A stretch of DNA of 64,000 nucleotides, from positions 55,640,778-55,704,777 of the forward strand of contig CM076848.1 of NCBI GenBank assembly GCA_039519185.1, written 5' to 3'. The first letter of the stretch is position 1. Every line of letters starts with the position of its first letter. Position numbers and translations under genes: made by a program. A model generated the notes under the pieces. The model did no database searches and was not told where the DNA came from. It was given only the letters and a program-made list of their open reading frames with translations. The DNA comes from Astragalus membranaceus. Its lineage: Eukaryota > Streptophyta > Magnoliopsida > Fabales > Fabaceae. Below are positions 10,133-21,120 of the stretch, piece after piece.

Positions 10133-11456
10133 TGTTAACTTTTCGGCAAGTGTACCGAATCGTGCAAGTAATAAAACCGGTAAGTACCGGGATATCGTCC
10201 TCAAGGATCGAAGTTTAATTTACTAAGACGTTAACAACAGCTAATAGAAACCAAATTGAAAGGGGTTTGTTTGTTAATTGTTGAGCTATCAAGCTCGAAG
10301 TAAAGCGATAAAAATGTTTTTTTTTGTAATTTGTTTATAATAATAGCACGAAGAAAAGGTTGAAAGGTATGCGATGAGAAGGTGCTAGGGATGAAGGCCC
10401 TTTGATTTCTACTATGGTCATTGATTCATTCTTAAAAGATAGTTTCTCTCTCTTGTTTGCTATAGAATTCACTATTTTACTAAACCCCAATCCCTTAGGT
10501 GATTAGCCTTTGTTAATTCATGCAAACCCTAGTCCCTTAGGTGCTTCTAATCATAACAAGCATTAAGCGTCCAGAATTCATACACATACATCAAAACGGC
10601 GATTATTCCTAAGCGACGAAATTGAAGGAATCGAATTCCAAGCTATTCAATAACCAAATTCCCATTTAAATTATTCGAAACAGATTTTATTTTATGCTTT
10701 CCCAAACATAAACATATAACAATAGAAATTTGATTCACAAACGAAGAGAGAAAACGATAAAGGTACTGAATTAAATCAATAACCACAGTTTTACATCAAA
10801 GTTCAATCATCCCTAACAAAGGGGATTTAGTTCCACATAATTAAAGTAGAAGAAAGAGAATAATTACGAGATGAAAGATGAATGAAGGCATCTGAATCGT
10901 CAATCCTTGTTCCCAAGTGTTGATTCTTCGGTAGCCGTCAATAGGTAGGAGCTCTCTTTCGTGTGCTAGGGCTTCGAAATTCGTCCAAAAATCAGAAGTC
11001 CCCCAAAAAAAAAACGCGTCTGTCCCCTGTTTTAACGTGTTTCCGGTATTTTGCGCTGCACTGGCGCTCCCAGCGCCACTTACGCGCGGATGGAGGACGC
11101 TACAGTGTTTATTTTGCGCCTCAGTGGCGCCTCGCGCGCAACTGCAGCGCAAAATGGCAGGAGCTGCTGTGATTTTGCGCTCCACTCGCGCTCCGTGCGC
11201 AGCTGCAGCGCAAATTTGGCGAATGCTCACTTCCTTATATTTTTGAGTCTGCTTGCTTGCATTTCTTCGTTCTTCTCTTCACCTAGTCCCTGGGCACAAA
11301 AACACCACAAAACCCAGCATAAACACTGCAAAGCAATTAAATCTCAAATAGAACAACTCATTAATTTTCTCCTAACAATTTCCATTCATTCATCAAATTA
11401 TCAAGTAAAATTCCCCTTTTTCGCAGTGAAAAACATCATGCGATGGGGATTCATCA
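10133..11456 (-). repeat. 5' LTR of the Athila-like element
   Basis: 1324 bp, differing from the 3' LTR at about eight positions (for example near 10275, 10367, 10487, 11043, 11238 and 11441). By LTR comparison this is a recent insertion. Its outer flank is the ACTAC duplication at 11457-11461. Confidence 0.9.
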
Positions 11457-11461
11457 ACTAC

Positions 11462-12500
11462 CCAAGCAAGCTATACCTATGACAGAACCAGTTACAGTGA
11501 AATATTACGCTAACGATACTATTATCAAATTTAACGATAAACAGATTGTGATATTGATATTGAACGCAACACAATGATATCAAATATAACTATAAACAAA
11601 TATAAACGATAAAAAAAGTAAAGAGAAGGGAAAGAGATACACCGTGATTTTTACGAGGTTCGGGATAAAAGCCCTATGTCCTCGGCCTCCGGCTTTGCAA
11701 CCTTTGGACTTGATAACAACCACTATATGAGAAAAACTTCTTCAACGTTTTACAAGCAAGCAACTTCCCTATAGCCAATCTCAATTTTCCCCAAATTGAG
11801 AACCCAAGCTCCCCACTAAGGATTTCGCTAACACCTCAATCTCGCCGATTGAATTACCCAAGAACGCTTCCCAGGATTTCACAACCAACTCAATCTCCCC
11901 GATTGAATTACCCAATAACACTTCCCAGGATTTCACAACAACCAAGTAATAGATGAATACAACAGGAAAACTATGATCCAATCACTCAAGCAATATAACA
12001 GTATAGTAGTTGAGAGAGATGAGTGATTTTGGATTTAAAGATGAAGAACTTGAGAAAATGATTTGACAGTGAAAGTTATTCTTTTTCTCTTTTTCTGATT
12101 TGTGAATATGTACGTTGTAGTTGTGTTTCTCGTTGTATTTGAAACAAAAACCCCAAAGTCCTATTTATAGGATTTGCAAAAATATGACCGTTGGACTAAG
12201 AGGGGAATCGATTATTTGCTTAAAAGAAGGTGTATGGTAATCGATTCTTTTATTGAGGAAAACGAAGTTAAGAATCGATTATTTGCTTTAAAACAATGTC
12301 TATGTTAATCGATTAAAATGTGACCGTTGTAGCACTTTTAAGAAGTGAAGAATCGCTTGTGTGCTCTAAAGAAAACAGTATAGGAATCGATTGCTTGTTT
12401 TAAGAAATAAAGCCAGGAATCGATTTTGTACTTCAAGGATGAAGCCCAAAATCGATTTTGCTCTTTAATGAGAAGTGAGCAATCGAGTGGTGGTCATAAT
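11462..12500 (-). mobile_element. SIRE-like LTR relic, right part
   Basis: Continuation of the LTR broken at 4345. Reading the minus strand, it carries the gccgagga...ggcttttatcccgaacctcg phrase, the ctcaatc...gattgagttggttgtgaaatcctggga repeats (11780-11945), a TATA-like cctataaatagg (about 12165) and AATCGATT motifs at 12200-12480, in the same order as the LTR at 61-1961. The outer LTR end is not recognisable, so the relic is truncated on the right. Confidence 0.6.
12205..12460. repeat. AATCGATT cluster in the inverted LTR relic
   Basis: Seven AATCGATT-like sites (for example near 12206, 12239, 12275, 12307, 12383, 12418 and 12451) sit upstream of the LTR TATA box when read on the minus strand. 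This is the same arrangement as at 441-743, although the sequence between the sites is quite different. Confidence 0.7.
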
Positions 12501-12539
12501 GGTAGTCCTTAGGGATCAGATTGGAGATCATAGGTGGAT

Positions 12540-12850
12540 AAAGTGGTCAACTGATGCGGTCAAAATGATGGTCGGCGGTGGTCGGAGTGATGGTTAGATG
12601 GGTAATTTGTGGTGGTTGACGATGGTTGGAGTGGTGGTCGGCGGTGGCCGGAGTGATGGTTGGCGGTGATTGAAGTGGTAGTTGGTGGTGGTCAGATTGA
12701 TGTTTAGATGTGGATGAAGTGGTGATCGATGATGGTCAACCTGGTGGTTGGCAGTGGTCGGAGTGGTAGTTGGCAGTGGTCGGAGTGGTGCTTGACGGTG
12801 GTCCGTAGTGGTCAAAGTGACGGCCGACGGTGGTCAGAGTGGTGGTTGGT
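12540..12850. repeat. Minisatellite, ggtggtcggagt type
   Basis: Imperfect repeats of about 24-36 bp built from ggtggtcggagtggtggttg. The Thr/His/Pro-rich frame on the opposite strand is a by-product of this repeat. Confidence 0.8.
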
Positions 12851-13626
12851 GACATGTTAGTTTTAAAACAAAAACAGAAATTATAAAACCTATTTTTTTG
12901 GTTGTGTTTTGATGGAAAACTGTTTTGAAATTAAGAAAAAACCACTACTATTGTATATGTGGTTAATGAATTGATACGATCTATATTTTGTGCTTTCTCT
13001 CTAGACCAAGCCGTTTCTTAATTTTTTCTTTGCTCTTCTCTTCTATCTTGTTCACCTACTAAAAGTGGGTGGTTTTAGGTCAGTTTTTGGCCTAGAATCA
13101 CCCATTTAAATTGTTTGTTTCTCGTCTTTTTATCTAAATAAGTGGTTACCACATAGATCTACCTTTTATTTCGTATTGTTTTAATTCGTCGTCTGAGTGC
13201 GGCGTTATTATTGTTCGACGTCTTGGTGCGGTGTGTTTGATTTCCCGTCTTGTTGCGGTGTTCGTTTGGATTTCCCGTCTTGTTGCAGTGTTCGTTTGGT
13301 TCAGATCGACAGATCAACTTCGATTAATTTCAGATTCAACCAATGATTAGGGCCTCAAAGTTATAGATCCAGAAGCATATAGGTACTCCGGTGACTTTTA
13401 TTTTGTCATATTTGCAAGCATTAAGCCGTTTTACGCTATCAACTTGGGTGTTGTGAGTTTGTTCGCAGATTCATCCTTTATGTTTTTAGCAAAGCTGAAT
13501 TTGTATTATTAAAAATTTGAATGAATGAATATAATTTTTTTAGTCATAAAAAAAATATATATGTGGTTAATAGTTTGGTCATTAATGGACATACATATAT
13601 CACATTTAAACCACATAATATATAGG

Positions 13627-13627
<1 letters not shown>
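12851..13627. other. Intergenic with short tandem repeats
   Basis: No gene. At 13188-13305 there are about four imperfect 28-bp repeats of the type atttcccgtcttgttgcggt. The start (12860-12960) resembles 4030-4190, the other flank of the nested LTR. Confidence 0.5.

Positions 13628-13699
<72 letters not shown>
13628..13699. repeat. (AT)n microsatellite
   Basis: About 36 consecutive AT dinucleotides. It produces meaningless Tyr-Ile reading frames on both strands. Confidence 0.95.
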
Positions 13700-13702
<3 letters not shown>

Positions 13703-14280
13703 GCCGTCCCAAACAATTTGAAGGTCCGGTTCAAATCTTAAAAAATGGGCCCTGTTTGAAATTGAGTTAACTCTTCAAGTTTTTTTCTTAACTTCTCACA
13801 TCCGGATTCATACTTTCCAAAAGAGAAATCGTTTCAGTTTAAAAGGAAAAAAAATTAACGAAGTAACGTATGAGGAACAATAGCAAATAGCAAGAAGAAC
13901 TAAAATGCAAATTGAAACATGAAAGTTGTAACTATTTTTAAACAAATTATCAAAACATTTACAATAAATTAAATATTTTATAACTAAATTTATATAAATG
14001 TAATTTTTTATGCAACTTAGGTATTAATAAATACTTATATATTACTGGTAAAATATTATTGATATCTAAATGAGGCGAACAAGCACAGTTACAAAATAAT
14101 AGGCTAAAATATATTGATAAATAAAATTAAATTATAATTATTAATATTATTATTACAAGCAATTATTATTATAATAACTATTATTATTAGTATTATATCT
14201 AACACAATTAAACGAGACAAAAAATTTTGGAGGCAAGCCAAATAAGATTAAGAATAAACACGAAAGTGTAGGTAATGCTA
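13700..14280. other. AT-rich, possible degraded DNA transposon end
   Basis: Begins gggccgtcccaaac and runs to a gggccc; a related gggccctgtcc motif appears in reverse near 14750-14785. These may be worn terminal repeats of one hAT-like element, but I cannot find a clean target duplication. Confidence 0.25.
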
Positions 14281-14293
14281 TCTAATTATAACA

Positions 14294-14529
14294 GCAATGC
14301 TATTCAGCCAATTTTTTCTAGACAAAAATAGACAAAAACCACATTACAACATCAATTAACCAAGTTTTTTAAGCCACTAACCAACCTACTTTTTCACAGT
14401 TTTTAGTCAATGACCTAGAAAACTGTGAAAAAAGTAGGTTGGTTAGTGGCTTAAAAAATTTGGTTAATTGATGTTGTAATGTGGTTTTTGTCTATTTTTG
14501 TCTAGAAAAATTTGGCTGAATAGCATTAC
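14294..14529. mobile_element. Foldback MITE, about 236 bp
   Basis: Arms of about 105 bp are inverted copies (left gcaatgctattcagcc; right, reverse complemented, gtaatgctattcagcc), separated by about 20 bp. TCTAATTATA lies on both sides (14281-14290, 14530-14539), apart from three extra bases on the left. A 9-10-bp duplication points to the Mutator group. Confidence 0.75.
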
Positions 14530-14841
14530 TCTAATTATAATCTATTAATGAAAGCATAAACCAAAAAATGAATTTTGTTTACCAAAAAAAAGAGAAAAGG
14601 ATATTACCAAAAAAAAACAGAAAAGGAAAGGAGGGAAATATAAAAAGGTGATAAACGTGAGAGTTGAACCTTGGACATGTTGGGCAAAGTAGCAGAGTTT
14701 TGTCAAATAACCGCACAGAAGAGATATATAAAACATATATATACTTTTTTGGGGCCCTAAAAAAGTTGGATTGGACAGGGCCCTGTGCTACCGCATAGGC
14801 TTCCCAGCCGGATGGCTGGCATTATATATGAGGACTAATCA

Positions 14842-15075
14842 GGCGAAAACACTTGATTATTATGAGAAATGAGAACATTAAATAATAACTGTTAGATTAA
14901 AACGAATGCTTTAAATTACATCATTAATTACAAGATTTCTCGTGATCTTTAATTAAAAAGGAAATAACCATACAAGGTCTGGTCTTGTAATTGATTACGT
15001 AATCTGAATCGTTAGTTTTAATCTACGGTTAGTATTTAATGTTATCATTTCTCACAATAATCAAGTGTTCTCACC
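14842..15075. mobile_element. MITE with about 65-bp inverted repeats
   Basis: Left end ggcgaaaacacttgattatt; right end, reverse complemented, gggtgagaacacttgattat. The similarity continues for about 65 bp with mismatches. No convincing target duplication seen. Confidence 0.6.
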
Positions 15076-15083
15076 CGAGTGGT

Positions 15084-15395
15084 TCCCATGAATTTGGTCC
15101 TTATAAAATTTGAGCCTTCTAGTTTTAGTTTCTCAAAAATATTTAACCTACTTTTGGTTCTCAGGTTTTTTTCCCATCATTTTTAGTTTCTCATGACTTT
15201 TAATAGCGTTTTACAACTTTAAACAGCCCATATAAAAGGTCAAAAAACGCTTTTAAAAGTCATGAAACGTTATAAAAGTCACGAGCGACTAAAATTGATG
15301 GAAAAAAAATAAAATGTTGGGACCAAAAGCAGGGGAATTTTTTTTAGGGACTAAAAATCAAAAACCCAAATTTTATAGAGACCCCAGACATAATT
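15084..15395. mobile_element. MITE remnant with ggtccctataaaattt-type ends
   Basis: The right end, reverse complemented, reads ggggtctctataaaatttgg and tttttggtccc; the left half repeats this pattern in direct sense (ggtccttataaaatttgag). The outer left terminus seems lost against the neighbouring MITE at 15075. Confidence 0.5.
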
Positions 15396-15562
15396 AACCC
15401 TAATATATAATGAGGAAAGATTTGATCAAATCATACATAGATACGACACGATCAAAAAGAACTAGGATGATGAGGAAACCCAAATTTACGGTACACACAT
15501 TTATCGATCAAAAAGAAAAAAATAGTTCATTTTTTATGTCAAGGAACTGGGATGATGATCAC

Positions 15563-16719
15563 CTATGAAGCCTAGATATGGGATACGATACGAGATACGA
15601 CACGATACGGATACGTGGATACAGGAAAATTTTGAAAATCAAGATATGATACGGCGGGGATACTTCAATAAAAAATATAACTAAAATTAAAATATATAAC
15701 ACATAACTAAAGATACTTCACTTTAAGTTATTTATACCCGATGTCCTTTAAGTTATTTATTAAAATTTGATAAAATAGATAAAAAAAAATACCAAATAAG
15801 CATATAAAAGATCTAATGAAAATTATATTTAGAGAATATAATTAGATATAACAGAAATAAAATAATGTATAAAAAAACACTAAAATACTAATTATTTTTA
15901 TGCAATAGTCAATTATTTTTACATTAAAAGGGGAAATATGAATTTTCAAAAAAAAAACAATTGTAACAACCAGCCCATTATTGTCTCCTACTGTTAAAAA
16001 AAATTAAATCACCATCTCTTAACTCCCTCAGCCGCACAACTGTTGCTTCTTCTTCTTCTTCCTCTCTTCTTTCTTCTTTCATTTTTTTTCATCTCTGAAC
16101 ATTAAAAAATTCTGGCCAGAAAAACAAAAGAGGGTATTCAAAATGTTTTTTACCACCGGAAAAGCAAGAAGTAGTCACTGGAAATTTGGATCTGGCCAGA
16201 AATCGCTAACTGGAAAAGGGGCATAACTGGAACAACATGTGACATGAATCTAAAATCGATTTTGGTCGGGCGTAGAAGCTACATGGAGCTGCTTCTACTA
16301 AAATCGAGTTAAGAAGCCAAAATCGATTTTCTGGTTAGGTACCCAAACAACCATTTACAACTTGAAATCACGAAAGGTGACTGTAAAAGCGCTTCCAGCC
16401 TTGCCTATCGCCAAACCAAACAAAGGCTAAATATATATTAAAGAAACAGTTTGTTTCAAAAAAAAAAGGAAACGTTTGTTTTGTAAAATCTTTCCTTGCG
16501 TATCTCGCAGAGTATCCCATGACGGAGCCGTATCCCGTGTGCGTATCCTGCGATAGTGTCGTATCCCCATCGTATCTCTCACGTATCCTGCAAGTATCTG
16601 GTCTTTTTCTAATTAAAAGATAAATATAAATTCCAGGATACTCTCTGGATATGTATCCAGACGTCGATACGTGTCAGATACGGGTACTTGGCCCATTTTG
16701 GAGTATCGGGGCTTCCCAG
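15563..16719. mobile_element. Non-autonomous hAT-like element
   Basis: 1157 bp. Ends are CTATGAAGCCTAGATA and, reverse complemented, CTGGGAAGCCCCGATA. A perfect 8-bp duplication, ATGATCAC, flanks them (15555-15562, 16720-16727), the size used by hAT elements. Both subterminal regions are packed with GATACG/CGTATC motifs (about 15580-15660 and 16495-16680). No transposase frame remains; the interior is AT-rich with a pyrimidine tract at about 16025-16090. Confidence 0.72.
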
Positions 16720-16939
16720 ATGATCACATATAAGGGAAATGGTAATTATAAATGCGGTATACCAAATTTGAATTGAAGTACCAGCAAAAATATCCTTAGC
16801 TCCAACCAAGTGAGCTACACGATTGGGACAATAGTTTTTTTTTTCTGGTAAAATAAAAGTCGATCGATTTTTCTGGTATCCTATAAGTAATGCGGGAGCC
16901 GCGCTGCAGTCGCGCTCCCGCGCGCACTTTTCCCTCCCC

Positions 16940-16968
16940 TTTTAATAATAATAATAATAATAATAATA
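16940..16968. repeat. (AAT)n microsatellite
   Basis: About nine AAT units next to a short GC-rich patch (16890-16930) with ccgcgctgcagtcgcgctcc. Confidence 0.9.
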
Positions 16969-17089
16969 AAATATTAATAATCCAAAACTTGGTATTTTTT
17001 TTTTCAATTTTTAATTTTTTAGGTATTATTTTAGGTCTTTTAAAACCCAACTTTTTTTTGGATAAACAAATACCTATTTGATATGCGCC

Positions 17090-18700
17090 AGCCGTTCTGC
17101 AGTTGTCCTGCAGTTGCGGTTCCGTGCCAAATGCATTTTTTTTTGTTTTTTTTAATGTCTTTCTTAAATAATGTTCCATTTTGTCCTTTTAAATCCTATT
17201 TGATATGCGCCAGTCGCTCTGCAGTTGCGGTTCCGCGCCAAATGCATTTTTTTGTTTTTTTATTTTAATGTCTTTCTTAAATAATGTTCCCTTTTAAATT
17301 AGTGTAGTATTTATTTACTAATAGCATTTTTTATGACTTTTATTTTGATTACTTTAGATTAACTGGTATTAAAAGCAAACTTAATTTAGTGTTTATATTA
17401 TATGTGAGTACCGCGACTTCAATATGTACTTCGCACCAAACTTTCACGTTTTTGTGTTTTTTTTGTTTAAATTTTTTTTGATATTTAAGAGTCCGAAAAA
17501 AAAAGTGTTCAAATCGCGGAATTCATTCTTCATTAACTGGTTTGGTAAAAAAAAACTATTTAGTAAGAAAATACGTAAAGTGATTGAGATGCTAAGTAGT
17601 ATGTTTTGGTGAACCTTTAATAACTGATTTGGTAAAAAAAAAAATTATTTACTAAGAAAATACGTAAAGTGGTCGAGATGCTAAGGAGTATGTTTTCGTT
17701 GACTTTATAATTCAGAAAAATTTAACTGTTCATATTTTAATGCTTTTTTAAAATAATGTTTATTTTTACTAATCACATATTTTTTCATTATGACTTTTAT
17801 TTTGATCACTTTGGATCAACCGATATTAAAAGCAAACTTAAATTAGTGTTTATATTATATGTGACTACCGTAGCTTCAATCGGTACTTCGCACCAAACTT
17901 CCACGTTTTTGTGTTTTTTTTTGTTTAACTTTTTGTGATATTTTAGAGTCGGAAAAAAATTTTAGATGTTCAAATACGCGGACTTCACTCTTCAATAACT
18001 GATTTGGTAAAAAAAAAATTAGTAAAATACGTAAAGTGATCGAGATGCTAAACAGTATGTTTTGGTGAACTTTAGAGTTCAGAAAAAAAAAATTAACTGT
18101 TCATATTTTAATCCTTTTTTAAATAATGTTTCTTTTTTTCCTTTTAAATTAGTGTAGTATTAATTTACTAATAGCATATTTTTTCTTGATGGCTTTTATT
18201 TTGATCACTTTAGATCAATTGTATTTTTTTTTTGTGAAGAGATCAACTATATTAAAATCAAACTTAAGTTAGTGTTTATATTATATACAAGTACTGTGGT
18301 AAAAAAAAATTATTTAGTAGGAAAATACGTAAAGTGATCGAGATGCTAAGCAGTATGTTTTGGAGAACTTTAAAGTTCAGAAAAAAATTTAACTGTTCAT
18401 ATTTTAATCCTTTTTTTAAATAATGTTTCTTTTTTTTCCTTTTCAATTAGTGTAGTATTAATTTACTAATAGCATATTTTTTCTATATAGCTTTTACTTT
18501 CACTTTAGATCAACGGGTGTTAAAAGTAAACTTAAATTAGTGTTTATATTATATGCAAGTACCGTGGCTTCAATCAGTACTTCACACCAAACTTTGACGT
18601 TTTTGCGTTTTTTTTGTTTAAATTTTTTGTGATATTTTAGGGTCCAAAATAATGGGTTTGGTAAAATAAATTATTTAGTAAGAAAATATGTAAAGTGATC
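17090..18700. repeat. Tandem array of diverged 300-475-bp units
   Basis: A unit can be followed by its landmarks: ttaaataatgtt (17276, 17749, 18120, 18419), gtaaagtgatcgagatgc (17576, 17665, 18031, 18328, ending at 18691), agtgtttatattata and accaaacttt(c/g)acgttttt. Spacing shrinks from about 475 to 370 to 300 bp because parts are missing from some units. About four to five copies are present; no coding frame spans them. Confidence 0.75.
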
Positions 18701-19259
18701 GAGTCTCGAGATAAGATTGCCAAAATCTATCCAATACAACTCGAGAGGATTACATAGGAGTGGTGCACAATCAAACCAAATTATTGATATGCATCCACGT
18801 GTTAAACAATAGGGCTCCAGATGCTCACCGGGGTTAGAGTTGTCCTCAGGGCTCTTTAACGACTTACTGATATACTTACAGATCACCCAGCACGTAGGTC
18901 CTCGCATTGACTATCGGAGTTTAACCCACGCCCTTATGAGGAATGGGACAATTTTTTACCAACTGAGTCAATCTCATATTTGCTCTTATTTTATTCTAAA
19001 TATGGAAGTATGATTGTAATTTAAGAAAAAAAAACATCTCAAAAAATAATCACACAATACTTATTATAAAAAAACATCTAAAAAAATATAGATACACGTT
19101 TAATATTATTTTATGCTACCATATCTCAACAGTTGGAGGTTGAAGAATTTTCCATTCAAAAACACCACACAAAAAATCATGAATTTACATATAATTTACT
19201 GTATACTACCTATATTAATTTACATACTACAAATATTAATATGTTATACCTTTATATGC
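18701..19259. other. Intergenic between the tandem array and the Helitron terminus
   Basis: No gene. AT-rich, and possibly part of the Helitron ending at 19288, whose 5' end I could not place. Confidence 0.35.
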
Positions 19260-19288
19260 CCCGTGCAGAGCACGGGAACTAAAACTAG
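19260..19288 (+). mobile_element. Helitron 3' terminus
   Basis: A perfect 7-bp stem, CCCGTGC/GCACGGG with a 3-base loop, is followed nine bases later by CTAG and then T. A hairpin just before CTRR and insertion between A and T are the signature of Helitron 3' ends. The 5' TC end and any Rep/helicase gene are not recognised, so only the terminus is called. Confidence 0.7.
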
Positions 19289-19289
19289 T

Positions 19290-19963
19290 ATATATAATTA
19301 TCCATGGAATAAGCATATATATAGGTTCCAAATTTCAATGCCAATATATTATCTTATAACCAAATTTCTTGAGGATTCATATATTTGATGTCACATTTGA
19401 GTCTTCCATCTAAATATAATAGTCCTTGGTATAGCGTCATGTGCCTAAGGATTCCACAAGGAGGAGAAGTTTTAAGGCAAGTTGGCAATAGAATATTGCA
19501 GAGTTCACGCGTCTAATATTCAAACAAAGCATCATGGACCTTACAAAACCACCTCACATGTCTCTCCTCCACGGCTGATCAGAGATCTCTCTTCCATTTG
19601 GTCAAATTTTGGGCCTTACAAAATAGAATATTATAGGAGTGGCATTATTTTGATTGATTATATAGTTGACATCGCTGCTCTCTCTAGACGTTGTTCGTCA
19701 CACACACATTGTAGGAAGGGTCCATTGACAAACTGACACTGACCTACTCATACTTAAGAACTTATATCTTCTTTCGAGTTGAACGTTACCTAATGTTTGT
19801 TAATAATTATAAGTTGTGTGTTTTGATTCCAACATGCTGAATTTGCTAATCAGCTGTTAAATAGTTAGCCAAATGTTAGAATTGAACCTCGGACCTCTTG
19901 CTGAAACTCCTTCGATTGTCCTTTAGCTCACAAACAAAAAATAACCTATTTGATTTTTTGTAG
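19290..19963. other. Intergenic, nothing recognised
   Basis: AT-rich sequence between the Helitron end and the CACTA element. A short 'gaattgaacctcggacctc' phrase near 19881 resembles scraps of LTR or SINE sequence but has no structure around it. Confidence 0.4.
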
Positions 19964-19966
19964 CAT

Positions 19967-20140
19967 CACTACAACATAGTTGTTAAAAAAAGGCGCACCA
20001 TTTAGAGGCGCTTTTTAAGAAGCGCTCCTGATGCCCAAATACGTAGGCCCTTTAGGGGAGTTTTTTAAAAAGCGCCATTGATGCTCAAAATGCGGAGGGC
20101 CTTTAGGGGCGCTTTTTAAAAGCGCTCTTGTTGCCCTAAA
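19967..20140 (+). repeat. CACTA left end with subterminal repeats
   Basis: After the terminal CACTACAACA come three units of the kind ttaggggcgctttttaaaagcgc (near 20010, 20050 and 20105), each an imperfect dyad. In En/Spm such repeats bind the TNPA protein. Confidence 0.8.
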
Positions 20141-21120
20141 ATTCTAATTTCCTCTATCTCCCTCTCATTTGCGAAAACCCTCTCATTCTCTCAACGTTCA
20201 CACACAGTCTCCCTCTCTCTTGCGTCGTATCCCTCTCTTCCTCCCTCTCTCTTGCACCGTATCCCTCTCTTCCCCCTCTCTTTGGCTGCCTACGACTCCC
20301 AAACGTCGTTCTTCCTTCGACGGTCTCTTCCCACTGTGAGCTGTCTTTTCCAGTTTTCCCTCCGTTCGCGACTCCGTGAGCTGCCTTCCCTCCTTCGTGA
20401 GCTCGACAACGCTTCTCCCTCTGTGAACAACGCGACGCTGCTTCGTCCTCCCTCCTGCAAATCTGCCATTGTTGGTTGCTGGTGACATAGTTCACGATTT
20501 GCTTCTTTTTGGTAATACTCTTCACAAAGTTTACTTCTTTTTTTCTTTTTATTTCTGGTTTTTTTTTTCTCTTTTTTTTCCTTCGTAGTTTTAAGCTTCA
20601 GAATTACTGTGTTCGTTTGGAGTGTGATTCCCTCTACATATGTTTTTGATTATGAAGCCTATTATTAGTTTCATTGGTGTTTTAATAAATTTGTTGTTTT
20701 ATAAAAGTGGTTTAATAAATTTGTTGATTAATTTGTTTTGTTATATCTAGTTCGAGTTCTTTTTGCGGAGCTTCAAGTTCTTTCTTGATCCAGTTCACAT
20801 CTAGTTCGAGTTCGTTGTTGCTTCCCCTTAATTTTCAGGTACTTTTCTTGTTCTCTTGTCCTTTTATTGTGGTTATTGTTTATACACTTAAGCAGTTGTG
20901 GTTATTGTTTATACACTTGAGCAGTTCACATATGTATTCATAATTGGTGTATTTGAAATTGATGGATTGTTTGAGTTATAGTTCACATATGTATTCATAT
21001 TAGCAAAGACCTTATCCAAGGTCGAATGTCTTGGTTTGAAAAAATTGTAACTTGTGTGTTTTTCACCTTTAATATGTTTAAGTTCTCTTATCAGGAATTT
21101 ATAATAAATTTCGGTCTAAT
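20141..21120. other. CACTA 5' leader region
   Basis: Pyrimidine-rich sequence (tccctctctcttgc repeats at 20155-20290) and AT-rich DNA upstream of the transposase start. Frames seen here look like by-products of the CT-rich tract. Confidence 0.5.

Larger units (their letters stand above)
4346..11456 (-). mobile_element. Athila-like Gypsy element with gag-protease only
   Basis: A complete 7.1-kb LTR retrotransposon on the minus strand. Its two LTRs (4346-5668 and 10133-11456) are almost identical; I count about eight differences. It is bounded by a perfect 5-bp duplication, ACTAC (4341-4345 and 11457-11461). The primer-binding site matches tRNA-Asp, and the single reading frame has an Athila-type gag and a retropepsin. 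No reverse transcriptase, RNase H or integrase is present in the 4.46-kb interior, so it must be moved by proteins from another element. It is nested inside a SIRE-like LTR and itself contains a MITE. Confidence 0.9.

Noticed and set aside
13509..13770. Tyr-Ile repeat proteins
   Set aside because: Translations of an (AT)n microsatellite.
13700..14785. Complete hAT transposon with gggccgtccc ends
   Set aside because: The two ends are only loosely similar and no 8-bp duplication is visible; kept only as a weak remark.
20154..20525. Arg/Glu-rich frames at the start of the CACTA element
   Set aside because: Translations of a CT-rich leader in three frames, without domain motifs.
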